Origin: an uncultured Candidatus Altimarinota bacterium
GTDB taxonomy: Bacteria; Patescibacteriota; Gracilibacteria; BD1-5; UBA6164
Direction of reading: 5' to 3'
DNA length: 60,827 bases
NCBI GenBank assembly: GCA_937944145.1
Contig: CALDZK010000002.1
Location: forward strand, 1-60,827
The notes beneath the pieces were generated by a model, which saw only the letters and a program-made list of their open reading frames with translations, was not told the origin of the DNA and did no database searches. The position numbers were made by a program, and so were the translations under genes. Below are positions 13,498-23,586 of the stretch, in pieces (within the stretch, counting starts at the first letter, position 1; each line of letters begins with the position of its first letter).

Positions 13498-13539
13498 TTT
13501 TGGGACTACAATACTTGTATTAGTTTTTATACATTTTCT

Positions 13540-14151
13540 ATGCTTCACGCACTTATTGAAAAAATAATATTTCTCATAGGGGATCTTGGTTACACAGGTA
13601 TTTTTATCATGATGACTATAGAGTCTTCTTTTATCCCTTTTCCGAGTGAAGTAGCTATGATACCTGCGGGGTATCTCTCGAGTTTAGGGCAAATGAACTT
13701 TTTTATAGCATTTCTTGCCGGAACTTTTGGTGCTCTCGTTGGTGCCAGTATCAACTATTGGTGAGGAAACTATCTGGGGAGGCCTATAGTAAAAAAACTG
13801 GTAGGAGACTATGGGAGATACTTTTTTCTCAAGATGTCACACTACGAAAAAACAGAGCTATACTTTGAAAGACATGGTTCGATAACGACACTCGTTGGGA
13901 GGTTTATACCAGCTGTGAGGCAGCTTATCTCTATCCCTGCAGGAATCTTTCAGATGAATTATTTCAAATTTTTGCTTTATACTGCAATTGGAGCTGGAAC
14001 TTGGAACTTAGTTCTTATGTCTATAGGATATATAGCAGGTGAAAATAGGGAACTCATAGCCCGTTATACAACACAAGCGCTCATGGTCCTAGTTATTGTT
14101 ATAATACTCCTTATTTGATTGTATTATAGAAGTCAGAAAATATGAAAATAA
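13540..14151 (+). CDS. DedA family (SNARE-associated/VTT) membrane protein
   Basis: This 203-residue protein is a DedA-family integral membrane protein, a group linked to lipid scrambling or undecaprenyl-phosphate recycling and to envelope integrity. Conserved signatures are ESSFIPFPSEVAMIPAGYLS, GASINYWGGNYLGR and the basic GRFIPAVRQLISIPAG motif. Hydrophobic segments lie around residues 15-35, 50-75, 135-160 and 170-190. Its stop overlaps the start of murD by 10 bases, so it is translated with a peptidoglycan precursor enzyme, which fits a role in carrier-lipid recycling. Confidence 0.92.
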
Positions 14152-15485
14152 AAGAATTACAAAATAAAAAAATAGCAATACTTTGATTCTGAAAAGAAGG
14201 GCAGGGAAGTTTACGATTTCTCCAAAAGATAGGAGTAACAGATATAACCGTACTTGATGCAAATCCTATAGCAGATATAGATGTAACATCAATCACAGGA
14301 GAATCATATATGGATGACCTTGCTATATATGACTGTATTATAAAAACTCCTGGAATAACTCCTTTTCAAGAAAAACTTGAACCTTATAGAGGTAAGTTTA
14401 TATCTCAGACAAGTATATTTTTTGCAAATTATACCTGAAAAGTTATTGCTATAACGGGAACAAAAGGAAAATCTACGATATCTACACTTTTATATGAGTG
14501 TCTTAAAGAAGCATGATACAACGTAAAACTCGTAGGAAACATAGGAAAACCTGTTTTGGATGAAATAGATATACTAGGTAATGAAGAGTATGACTATATA
14601 ATTTATGAGATGTCGAGTTATATGCTTCAGGATTTCGAACCTCAGACGTATATCAGTGTGTTTAACAATGTATATAGATGTCATATAGATTGGCACGGAA
14701 GCCTCGAAGTGTATACGCAAGCAAAACTCAATGTTCTAAAAAATGCCCAATATAAAATAATAAACAGCGAATTCCAAGATAAAGCCTCTGGACAGTATAA
14801 GTTGTTTGGAGAGTGATGACATTATCGATATCAAAATAAGATATTTTATATATGAGACCAAGAAGTATTACAAGATGAAAATATACTTCTCGAGTGAGAA
14901 CATAACAGAAAAAATATATGTGGAGTGATAGGGGTACTAGATACGATTTTTTGAGATATTTCGAGACTACAAAGAGTACTAAAAACCGTACTAAGGGGCT
15001 TTTCTGGCTTACCCGAACGTATGGAAAGGATAGGGCAATATAACGGAGTCACTTTTATAAATGACGCTATAGCAACAACCCCAGAGAGCACTATGGCTGC
15101 GTTAAAAACTTTTGAAGACAGACTTCAAACCCTGTTTCTCTGAGGGGAGGATAGCTGATTTGATTTTTCTGAACTCAGAAAAAAAATACTCCAGTCAAAC
15201 ATCCAAAATATCATAACATTTCCAGATTCGAGTGAAAAAGTGTTCCCAGAGATCACATGATATTGATTTGATGAAGCGTTTGAACTAGATATCGAATGAA
15301 AGAAAGTGTTCTGTATTAGAACTCGATCTATGCAGTCAGGGGTAGACTTTGCTTATAAACATACAAAACCATGAAATATAGCCTTGTTGTCATGTGCATC
15401 ACCGAGTTTCTCTGTATGGAAAAGTTACAAAGTAAAAGCCGAGGAGTTCAAAAAATACGTGAAACAAAAGTCTAAAGATCTATAG
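14142..15485 (+). CDS. murD: UDP-N-acetylmuramoylalanine--D-glutamate ligase
   Basis: MurD adds D-glutamate to UDP-MurNAc-L-Ala in the cytoplasmic stage of peptidoglycan synthesis. The 447-residue product has the Mur-ligase P-loop ITGTKGKSTIS, the acidic YEMSSYMLQD motif, HIDWHGSLEVYTQAKLN, EGEHNRKN, and the third-domain GLPERME and NDAIATTPES motifs characteristic of MurD. Length is normal. It starts inside the DedA gene and ends at TAG 15483-15485, within the palindrome CTATAG that also supplies the stop codon of the opposing gene. Confidence 0.95.
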
Positions 15486-16499
15486 TTTTTTTATCAGAGC
15501 CCTTAACTCAGCATCTATAGTGTTGAGTATATAGATCTTTTTAAAAGTATTTTTGGGAAGAGAGGGGAGAGTATATCCTATAGTATCTCAATATTGATCA
15601 TATATCTGTGTTTGGTGGGTAGAATATATCTTCTTTTGAGTTGTGTTGATAGCATCTCTATAGCTCTGGAGAAGGGATATAGATTCCTCTGTATTTGATT
15701 TTTTGAGATAATTTTTTGTTATCTTTTCAAATACTTTTTCTACAGTTGTATCTATAGTTTTGGTATCGATATCTTTCCTAGATATAACTATTCCATCGAG
15801 AACTTCTCTCCCAGGTCACCTACGATTTCTTCCATTATATATAAAAGCACTGGATCATCCGGCATCTAGATTTAGGGCATTGTGACATCCTATTTTTAGG
15901 AGAACTGGTACCATATCATCCATATTGGCTTCAGAAATAGTTCCAAACAGTATGTTTTTTCACTCCTTGGTACTACAGACAAAGTGTCTTGTGAGTTTTC
16001 TACGCATCTTGTTTCCTATGAGTCCTACATCATAATAATGTTCGAGCGTATTTTTTCCTGACTGAAGTAAGAGGGGAAAGTTTGCAAATCATTCATATAT
16101 TTCGCTTCTTTTACCTGGGTTAATTTTATCTGTCTGATGTAAAAAAGGATTTTGCTCGCTATCCCATCAAAAAACGACTCTTTCACCAGTAGATTTATAT
16201 GTTGTTATTTCTTTCCCTTGTATGAAACGCTCGTTTATAGTACTATTTCCATTGCATCTAGAATAGTCATCAGGACAAAAAAATACTCCATTTATCCCTG
16301 AAACTCACTGGTAGTCTTTTATTATCTTTCTGAGACTAGAACCTTCTTCTGATAGCCCTATCTGGATATCGTGTATTTCTGAGTTTGTACTATAGTTTAT
16401 ATATTCTACCTTGTGGGAGTTTATTTCTATTTGAGTAAAAGTATTTCCAAAAACTCACAGAGGAAAAAATAATCAGATGTATATACAGAGTTTTTTCAT
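15480..16499 (-). CDS. Exported NAGPA-type phosphodiester glycosidase
   Basis: This 339-residue protein has an N-terminal signal-like hydrophobic stretch (KKLCIYIGLFFPLGVFG). It carries the phosphodiester-glycosidase (NAGPA) pattern, with VSGINGVFFCPDDY early and the conserved ALNLDAGGSSAFIYNGR late, where an Asp-Ala-Gly-Gly-Ser core forms the active site. The mammalian enzyme uncovers mannose-6-phosphate; bacterial members are thought to act on phosphodiester-linked sugars of surface polymers. It probably works outside the membrane. A C-terminal helical tail of about 100 residues is unassigned. It lies downstream of the PGRP amidase gene on the same strand, 314 bases away. Confidence 0.8.
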
Positions 16500-16813
16500 A
16501 AAGTATTTTTTACAAGATTCTATTTCTAGTATACTGAGATATTTATAGAAATACAGGTAAAGAGAGAAGTAGCTTCATAAATCCCAATCACTTAACATAA
16601 TATAACTTATGTTAAGTGATTTGTGTAAATTCAAGTAAACTCCTTTTTTCTATTCAGGTATTTCTCTGTATTGTTGTTCTTCTTTCTAGAACGTATTTTC
16701 TATATAGAATTACAACAAGAGTTTTTATAAGGAGAGAAAATATACTATAAAAGATAAAAGAGATATAATATTATGTTAAGTGCTTTTATTGTAAATTATA
16801 GGTGTTAAGACAC
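16500..16813. promoter_or_regulatory. 314-base intergenic region with a long dyad and a half-site
   Basis: No gene is seen here. It holds a perfect 15-bp inverted repeat, AATCACTTAACATAA (16586-16600) and TTATGTTAAGTGATT (16607-16621), with a 6-base spacer, about 90 bases upstream of the glycosidase start. A further copy of its arm, TTATGTTAAGTG, is at 16771-16782. The short hairpin AGGTGT/ACACCT at 16800-16815 touches the stop codon of the PGRP amidase gene. The dyad lacks a T-run on either strand, so an operator is more likely than a terminator. Confidence 0.55.
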
Positions 16814-17893
16814 CTAAGAACTTAGGATATTTTTTGCTAAAATACGTATAATCTTGAGTTTTCTGATAATCTCTCTGTTTGTTTCTACTTCTAAACGAGT
16901 TTCTATAACTGATATTAGTTGTTCTAGTTTTACTTTTGAAAACGTTTTAAGGAGTTTAATTATCTTTCCATTATCTCAGACTTTTTCACTTTTGATAAGG
17001 TTATGATTATTGTCTCATCTTTTTACTGGAGTAAATCATTTAGAGTATTCAGTGTTATCTAAACGTATCTGTTCTATTTGTTTGTACAGTGCATCTCCAG
17101 GACAATTCGTATGTCCAGCATCTCTATGTCAGCTGAGTGTCTTTCGTAGATGTGTTTCGAGTGGAAATATATTACAAGCAGCACCAGAACAGTTGTAATT
17201 ATAATAGTAGTTCTTATCTAGGTCTATCCCATATGTAAATGAAAGATGTTGTACGAGTTTTTCAAGAGACTTGTATTGTTTTTTATTTATAGGTTTTTCG
17301 TGATAGTCTCACATAACAGCAACTCATACAGTGGATATATTATTCCATACCACATGGGCTCATACGCTATAATCCCCTCACTTACGTCACTCGTATATCT
17401 CTCCATCATATCAGATAATATAGTTATATCCGATATCCCCCCACTGTCTTGAGAGTGAATGAAATCTATGTATATCTTGTATCCCTTTTTGACTACTTTC
17501 ATATTCTGTCGCAGTATGGTGGATAACTATAGCGTTTACATAGTCTGATTTTTGGATTTGCCACGCGAGTTTTTTGTCTCCTTCATATCTTTGTCTGTGG
17601 GCTATAGTATATTGTTGGGAAAAGTTTTCGTTTATAAAGGCTATTTTTTTATCATGATCATCCCTTCTTTTCTTTGCGATATCAGGAGAAGTATTTGAGA
17701 CTTGAGCTTTGCTACGGGAAGCTATTATATCTTGCCAGTATGTACTATCTATGTAGGTATATTGTTCATCAGCTCACCACTCAGCTCTCGATATGATGTC
17801 TAGTGGGTTTTCTCACTCTGAGTACACAGAAATACTTATAAAGAGACTCCATATAAATAATAAGGTTCCTGTTATAATGATTTTTGTATACAT
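16814..17893 (-). CDS. Exported PGRP-type N-acetylmuramoyl-L-alanine amidase
   Basis: This 359-residue protein begins with a signal peptide-like helix (KIIITGTLLFIWSLFISISV) and contains an amidase_2/PGRP domain that cleaves the amide between MurNAc and the stem peptide. Visible motifs are AIVIHHTATE (first zinc His), the glycine-rich GYNYIIGYDGEIYEGR with the catalytic-region tyrosine, VGAHVVWNNISTVGVAVMGD, and SGHRDAGHTNCPGD with the second His and the zinc Cys. A short insertion (NYNCSGAACN) precedes the last motif. The C-terminal 90 residues form a predicted coiled coil, perhaps for wall binding. It could remodel the cell's own wall or attack that of a host; the sequence does not decide. 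Confidence 0.9.
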
Positions 17894-17940
17894 CTATGAG
17901 GGATTTTTGGTTATTATAGTTCTCATTATATAGGTTTATA

Positions 17941-17973
17941 AAAAAAAGAAATCTATTTTAGATTTCTTTTTTT
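17941..17973 (-). terminator. Terminator downstream of pilT
   Basis: A 15-bp perfect stem (AAAAAAAGAAATCTA / TAGATTTCTTTTTTT) with a 3-base loop lies between the pilT stop and the amidase start. It is symmetric, and pilT on the minus strand is the gene that reads into it. Confidence 0.85.
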
Positions 17974-17984
17974 GTTTCTAGATA

Positions 17985-19019
17985 TTATTCCCCATCATCT
18001 TTTGGCATGTATTTATCATAGGTCTCTTTTGCGATAACTCATGATTCAAAGAGTTTTTCTATACTTTTTTGCATAGTAGTCATTCCGTCTTTTCTTCCAG
18101 TTTCTATGGCACTATTTATCTGGTGAATATGATTTTCACGTATCATATTTGAGACTCCTGTAGTATTGACCAGTACTTCGGTTGCTACTACCCTACTTCC
18201 ATCTACTTTTTTGAGAAGATCCTGCCACACTACCCCTACGAGTGATTCTGAGAGTTGTGCGCGTATTTGTCATTTTTCATCTCATGGAAACATATCTATT
18301 ACACGTGATATAGTTGACGCTGCACCATTTGAATGGAGTGTTGCAAATACCAAATTCCCTGTTTCTGCTGCTCTAAGAGCGAGTCTAAATGTCTCGAGAT
18401 CTCTCATTTCTCCTACCATAATAACATCACTTGCTTGCCTGAGAGCGTATTTCAAACCATTATCAAAACTGTGAGTATGACTTCATACTTCTCTTTGTTC
18501 TACGAGAGAGGCCTTACTCTCATGTATAAATTCTATAGGATCTTCGATAGTGAGAATATGTTTTTCATAATTCTTATTAATCTCATTGATCATCGAAGCA
18601 AGTGTCGTGGACTTCCCTGATCCCACAGATCCTGTCACGAGAACGAGACCACTTTTTTTCTTGGTAAAATCAAGCAACACATCTGGTAGGTGTAACTCAG
18701 AAAACTCAGGAACGACTCCCTCTATAATACGAAAAACTACAGCGTAGCCATTTCTCTGAGATAGGACATTTGCTCTAAATCTCCCATATCACTTGAGAGT
18801 AATAGCAAAATCGAGTTCTAACTCATCTGCAAATTGTTTCTTGAGTTTCTCTGGGATGATAGAGAGTATTTCTTGATTGAGAGTAGCAGGTGCGTTCTTT
18901 CCGTATTCGCTGAGAAACACTACTTCTCCCGAGATCTTAAGAGATGGATAATTATCGGGTGCCAGCATTATATCAGAAGCATTTTTTTCTATTGCTACTT
19001 TGAGTATTTCTCAGATCAT
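17985..19019 (-). CDS. pilT: Type IV pilus retraction ATPase PilT
   Basis: PilT is a hexameric ATPase that drives retraction of type IV pili. The 344-residue product is full length. It has the N-terminal [19 protein letters not shown] region, Walker [13 protein letters not shown], an Asp box [10 protein letters not shown], the Walker B-like [20 protein letters not shown] and the His box [18 protein letters not shown] typical PilT ends with an AIRNLIRE motif; here the corresponding tail is [18 protein letters not shown]. No pilin or assembly gene is adjacent. It suggests twitching motility or pilus-based DNA uptake or attachment. Confidence 0.93.
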
Positions 19020-19100
19020 AGTTGAGCATGTTTTATAGATGTATATACAGAATGATACCATATATTTGGTGATATATCCAAAAAACACATAGTGAAAAAA

Positions 19101-19128
19101 TTGACAATACCTCTATCCCTCATACACT
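19101..19128 (+). promoter_or_regulatory. Putative thrS promoter
   Basis: TTGACA (19101-19106) and TACACT (19123-19128) with a 16-bp spacer predict a leader of about 155 bases before the thrS ATG, which holds both hairpins described below. Confidence 0.5.
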
Positions 19129-19188
19129 AGGAATCAAGAAATGTTTCCTAACAAGCACATATGAGGCTAGCATTACTTGTAACCACTC

Positions 19189-19269
19189 CTACAACTCTCT
19201 CCTTAGAGGGGTTTTTGTAGAATACTTTAAACAGGCTACGAAATCTCTCTAGAAATAGGGAGATTTTTT
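19189..19269 (+). promoter_or_regulatory. thrS leader with two tandem hairpins, second terminator-like
   Basis: Hairpin 1 (19189-19220) pairs CTACAA with TTGTAG and CTCTCT with AGAGGG around a CCTT loop. Hairpin 2 (19241-19269) pairs AAATCTCTCTA with TAGGGAGATTT around a GAAA tetraloop and is followed by T, like a rho-independent terminator, 22 bases before the thrS start. The layout suggests attenuation of thrS. The conserved T-box sequence was not found. Confidence 0.55.
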
Positions 19270-19291
19270 ATAAATACGTAATAATATACCT

Positions 19292-21166
19292 ATGAACTAC
19301 TCTATCGAAACAAAGAGACATTCTCTCGCACATATCATGGCACAAGCCGTACAACAAAACTTTCCTGGAACAAAAATAGCTACAGGACCGTATACTGATG
19401 ATGGATTTTATTATGACTTTGATTTCTGAGAAGCTGAGTTTTCTGATAAAGATTTCAAAATAATAGAAAAATCATGCAAGAAAATCGTCTCTCAAAACCA
19501 AGATTTTCAGATGTTTGAAGTGAGCTATGATCAGGCACGTGAGATCATAAAGATGATGGGAGAAGATTTTAAGATAGAGCTGGTGGATATGATAGAATCT
19601 GGAAAGTTCAAAAATACAGAAAAAATCTCAGGAAAAATCAGCTTTTATATCAATACAGGAAAAGGAGGAAATAGTTCTGATCTTCAGGAATTTATACAAG
19701 AAAAATGATACTTTGATTTTAGTTCACATCTAGATGGAGACCAAGTGCGTAATCTCAAGTTCATAGATATGTGTGCTGGACCTGAACATGTAGCTTCTAC
19801 TTCTTCTCTTGATGCAAATAGTTTTAAAATAGCAAGAGTTGCCGGAGCATACTGGCTCGGAGACGAAAAAAACCAGCAACTAACCCGTATATATTGTTAC
19901 GCATTTGAAAACAAAGATGAGTTAGACAAGCATCTTCATATGCTAGCAGAAGCAAAGAAAAGAGATCATAGAATCATAGGAGCCAAACTCAAACTCTTTA
20001 GTGTCAGTGAGCTTATTGGTCCTGGACTCCCCCTCATGCAACCAGCTGGGATGATTATTCGTAAGGCACTTGAGGACTACCTCTGGGACCTGCATAAGAC
20101 CAGAGGATATGATAGAGTGCGGACTCCTCATATTGCAAAAGAAATACTTTATGAAACGAGTGGCCATGCTGCCAAGTTTGGTGATGAACTCTTTCGTGTG
20201 CAGTGAAAAGAAGATGCTTTTATTATGAAACCTATGAATTGTCCTCATCATATGCAGATATTTGCAGATAATCAGTTTTCTTACCGTGATATGCCAGTAA
20301 GGTATTTTGAGCCAGCGACTATCTACCGTGATGAAAAATCATGACAGCTCTCAGGACTTACCAGAGTTCGCTCTATCACTCAGGATGATGGACATCTCTT
20401 TTGTAGAATTACTCAGGTACAGCAGGAAGTAAAAGCCATAACAGATATAATAAAAGAATTTTATACAACTCTTGGCCTTACGGCAGATTATTGGGTATCT
20501 CTTTCAGTACGTGATGACGATAAAAGTAAATACCTCGGGACAGATGAGGCCTGGGAAGTATCTGAAAAAGCACTCGAGGAAGCATCGAAAGAAAACGATC
20601 TTCCCTATAAAAGGATCGAATGAGAGGCTGCTTTTTATGGACCAAAGCTGGATTTTATGTTCAAAGATGCTATTGGTCGTGAATGGCAGTTAGCAACAAT
20701 ACAAGTAGATTTTAATCAACCAGAGAGATTTGATCTCAGTTTCACAAATGAAAAAGGAGAAAAAGAACGTCCTGTGGTGATTCATAGAGCAATCGCTGGT
20801 TCTCTTGAGAGAGGTATGGGGGTATTTATAGAACACTTTGCTGGGACTTTCCCACTCTGGATGTCACCAAGACAGGTAATCATTGTGCCTGTAGCAGAAA
20901 CATTTAATAGTTATAGCGAAGAAGTCTTTCAGAAACTCAAGGATGCAGGGATCAGAGTACAACTCGACGATAGTTCTGACAGCCTCAATAAGAAAGTGAG
21001 AAACGCAGAAAAGATGCATATAAACCATATACTTGTTATATGAGAAGAAGAACAAAAAAATAAAAGTGTTGCTGTAAGAAACTATAAAACCAAAGAGCAA
21101 ACAAGTGAAAAAGTAGATGATTTTATCGAAAGTATCAGGAGAGAAATACAAGAAAAGAAACTATAA
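19292..21166 (+). CDS. thrS: Threonyl-tRNA synthetase without TGS domain
   Basis: ThrRS charges tRNA-Thr. The 624-residue product starts directly at the editing domain, with [19 protein letters not shown] carrying the HxxxH zinc-like motif, so the N-terminal TGS/N1 domain of longer ThrRS is absent. The class II catalytic core follows: motif 1 region ending in [13 protein letters not shown], the zinc Cys in [13 protein letters not shown], motif 2 [20 protein letters not shown] and motif 3 [14 protein letters not shown]. The anticodon-binding domain begins at [11 protein letters not shown]. The ATG at 19292 is the first of the frame. Confidence 0.96.
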
Positions 21167-21250
21167 TCTAGTGAAGCGAACGTATAATTATTGATAATAT
21201 TTTATTTATCTGATATAATTTATTTATATATAGTAATTTATATCACGATT

Positions 21251-21781
21251 ATGTCTCCAAAAGGAAATAATGTTTTTGAATGAAGAGAAGGACTCAACTC
21301 CAAATCAAATACATCTCAAAACTTATGATGAAATAATGCGTCAAAGGTAAGTGAGATTATCTCTCCCAATTACAACATACCTCTGAGTATCGAAAAAGAC
21401 TACATAGTACTTGTGTCAGATGTAGAATCATTGCTGAAATCAAACGCAGGAAATACTACAAAAGAAGGTGCTATTTTTACTATATCTTTTCGAGCTCTTG
21501 ATCTACAAGAAAAAATAAAATGATGTGAGTTTTTAAATGAAAAAAGTAACAATATCTTGGAACAAATATCTGAAGTGTTACATCCAATAAGTAAAATAGC
21601 AGTCGAGACTAAAAATATGCGTAGTCAGGAATCTCAAAGTAAAAAAGAAGATATGAGAAAAGAAATCAGGACTACTTTAGGGAATTCGTTTGAGAACCTA
21701 GATCTCGAAAAACTTTTAGACTCCCTGAAGGGCTTCCGTTGATTGCTACTAGATATGCGTTCAAATAACACAACTACATAA
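21251..21781 (+). CDS. Hypothetical small protein with helical C-terminus
   Basis: This 176-residue protein is not recognised. The first 45 residues are low in hydrophobics and rich in Ser, Asn and Gly, so probably disordered. A middle beta-like part contains YNIPLSIEKDYIVLVSDVES, and the second half is a charged coiled coil rich in Lys and Glu. No signal peptide or membrane segment is seen. Its last eight bases overlap the end of recX on the other strand, so the two genes converge. It lies 84 bases after thrS. Confidence 0.65.
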
Positions 21782-22400
21782 CTATATTTTTTATATCATC
21801 ATACTGAAATCACTTTTCTAGCAGTTTTTGAATAATCCTTTGTCTCAAAAATGTAGATCATTTCTCCCCTCTCTTTGCGACAGAGAGATTGGAGGTGAGT
21901 TTTGCTAAGAGTTTTTTGTAGTGCTTTTCAATATTCTTAGTTTCTCCATCTACGAAGTAAATATCTAATAATCACTCTAATACTTCCCTATCCTCAGTGG
22001 TTTCTGAGAGTGTTTGAAATATAAATTTTCTACTCTTTCATTTGCGAGCATAACTATCTATCTTTCTCTGGAAAAAATCCGTATCAAGTATGCTTTCTCA
22101 TGACTCTGTATATTTTTCTAGATACTGCTCTACTGATTCCTTTGGGAATCATTTCTGAAACATTTTTTGTCTGATATACTTGTAGTTTTTATTACGAAAT
22201 ATATAGTTATCGATTTTTGATGCTATTATTTCTGCCTCTTGTAGGAGATGTTTTATATCAGAGAAGACCTTTTGACTATCCTCCTGAGTTCCCTTTTCCT
22301 CTAGTTTTTGTAGAAGTCTTTTATTGCTTGGATAATAACGAAAATAGTACCACAGTGCGTAGTCACGGAGTCTCGAGAGTGAGTAGAGTTTATCTTGCAA
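21774..22400 (-). CDS. recX: RecX-like regulatory protein
   Basis: This 208-residue protein looks like RecX, which binds RecA filaments and damps recombination. It shows the repeating three-helix units of the family: YSLSRLRDYALWYYFRYYPS with LLQKLEEKG, then ILDTDFFQRKIDSYARKGKS, and a final STFLRQRIIQKLLEKGFQYD DIKNIV unit matching the 'kgf..e.i..vl' end. Conservation is by pattern, not strict identity. The only available start in the frame is a TTG at 22400; an upstream in-frame TAG limits it. A groES promoter overlaps this start. Confidence 0.7.
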
Positions 22401-22421
22401 AACGGTATGTTTCTATATAAT
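22395..22421 (+). promoter_or_regulatory. Putative groES cluster promoter
   Basis: TTGCAA (22395-22400) and a perfect TATAAT (22416-22421) are separated by 15 bp, about 40 bases before groES. The -35 box lies on the start codon of the opposite-strand recX. No CIRCE-type dyad was seen. Confidence 0.45.
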
Positions 22422-22460
22422 GTTTCTAGCTTATTTTATTTTTTAAAAAAGTAAATACTT

Positions 22461-22742
22461 ATGAATATCGAGCCACTCTTTGACAGAGTAGTACTCAAAT
22501 CTGTAGAAGCAGAGTCTATTACAAACTCAGGGATTATCCTCCCTGAAAGTGCTACCAAAGAAAAACCGAGTATGTATGAGGTAGTCGCTATATGACCATG
22601 AAAACCTGATAGAGATATGTCAGGAATATCTCTCTGAGATAGAGTCCTAGCTGGGCAGTATAGTGGAGATGAGGTAAAGATAGAAGATCAAGAATATAAG
22701 ATCGTGGCTATAGAGTATATTTTAGCGATTATAAAATCATAA
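22461..22742 (+). CDS. groS: Co-chaperonin GroES
   Basis: GroES caps the GroEL ring. The 93-residue product has the N-terminal [15 protein letters not shown], the mobile-loop region [19 protein letters not shown] and the closing [14 protein letters not shown]. Three glycines in the central VVAIGPGKPD-type turn and the following loop are TGA. The first gene of a cluster groES-ridA-nudix-groEL. Confidence 0.95.
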
Positions 22743-22743
22743 C

Positions 22744-23109
22744 ATGAAAAAAGTATTTTGAAGGAACGAAAAATTTCCAATATCATCTGCGATACTCCAT
22801 GACTGTAAATATGAAATGGAAATTTGAGGAAATATATGAATATGAAGCAGTATTGAGGAGCAAACAGTATATGCTTTGGATTGCATAGTAAAGGAACTTG
22901 AAAGAGTATGATGGGATCTGAATAATCTTGTTAAAGTAAGGATATTTCTTACAACTATGGATGATTATGACTGAATGAATAAAGCATATACTGAATATTT
23001 TCAGGGGTATGATTATCCAGCAAGATTTGGACTTTCTGTTGTAGAACTTCCTGCATGATCTCGTATAGAGATAGAAAGTAAAGCTGTGTGAGACACAATA
23101 CAGGAATAA
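22744..23109 (+). CDS. RidA/YjgF family protein
   Basis: RidA-family trimers hydrolyse reactive enamine/imine intermediates such as 2-aminoacrylate. The 121-residue product shows the family order: IGGNIGIGSSIEEQTVYALD, LNNLVKVRIFLTTMDDYDGM, then a C-terminal PARFGLSVVELPAGSRIEIE ending that carries the conserved Arg (PAR) and Glu of the pocket. It starts one base after groES stops, so the two are co-translated. Placement between groES and groEL is unusual. Confidence 0.88.
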
Positions 23110-23128
23110 ATATATAATTAGTTAAATT

Positions 23129-23566
23129 ATGAGAGAGGCAGAGTATTATGCTGCAGTGTATGGAATAATAAAAAATGAGCAGTGACAGATACTCTGTATG
23201 CAGCGCAAAAATACATGATATATGGATTGATTTTATTGACTTCCTGCCTGACATCTAGAGTGAGAAGAAACACTCAAAAAGTGAATCGCGAGAGAACTCA
23301 AGGAAGAGATATGTATAGGGGTTTTAGAAAATGACTTAGAGCTTGTTCATACATCTCACCGTGTCAACCCTGGAGAGAGAGTGTACTTTGATTTTTATTT
23401 TCTGCTTACAAGTTATAGCTGAGAAGTATCTAATGGAGAACCAGAAAAATGTTCAGATATATCATTTCTAGATCCTGATGATCCAAAGATTGTTCCATAT
23501 CTCAGAGAAGTCTTCCAAAAAGTAGATTCAAGCGAATCTTTTTCTGAAAAGAATATGAATACTTAA
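23129..23566 (+). CDS. Nudix hydrolase
   Basis: This 145-residue protein has a complete Nudix box, GHLEGEETLKKGIARELKEE, matching GX5EX7REUXEEXGU up to the last Gly, which is replaced by Cys-Ile. Upstream is YAAVYGIIKNEQGQILCMQR with LPAG, typical of MutT/ADP-ribose or NTP-cleaving members. The substrate cannot be told. It lies 19 bases after ridA and 20 before groEL and is probably in the same transcript. Eight TGA codons read as Gly in the first half alone. Confidence 0.92.
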
Positions 23567-23586
23567 ATACTAATTTTAAATAAACT

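Noticed and set aside
16586-16621. Rho-independent terminator
   Set aside because: The stem is long but no T-run follows on either strand.
19100-19290. T-box riboswitch in the thrS leader
   Set aside because: The conserved T-box sequence and stem I features were not found.
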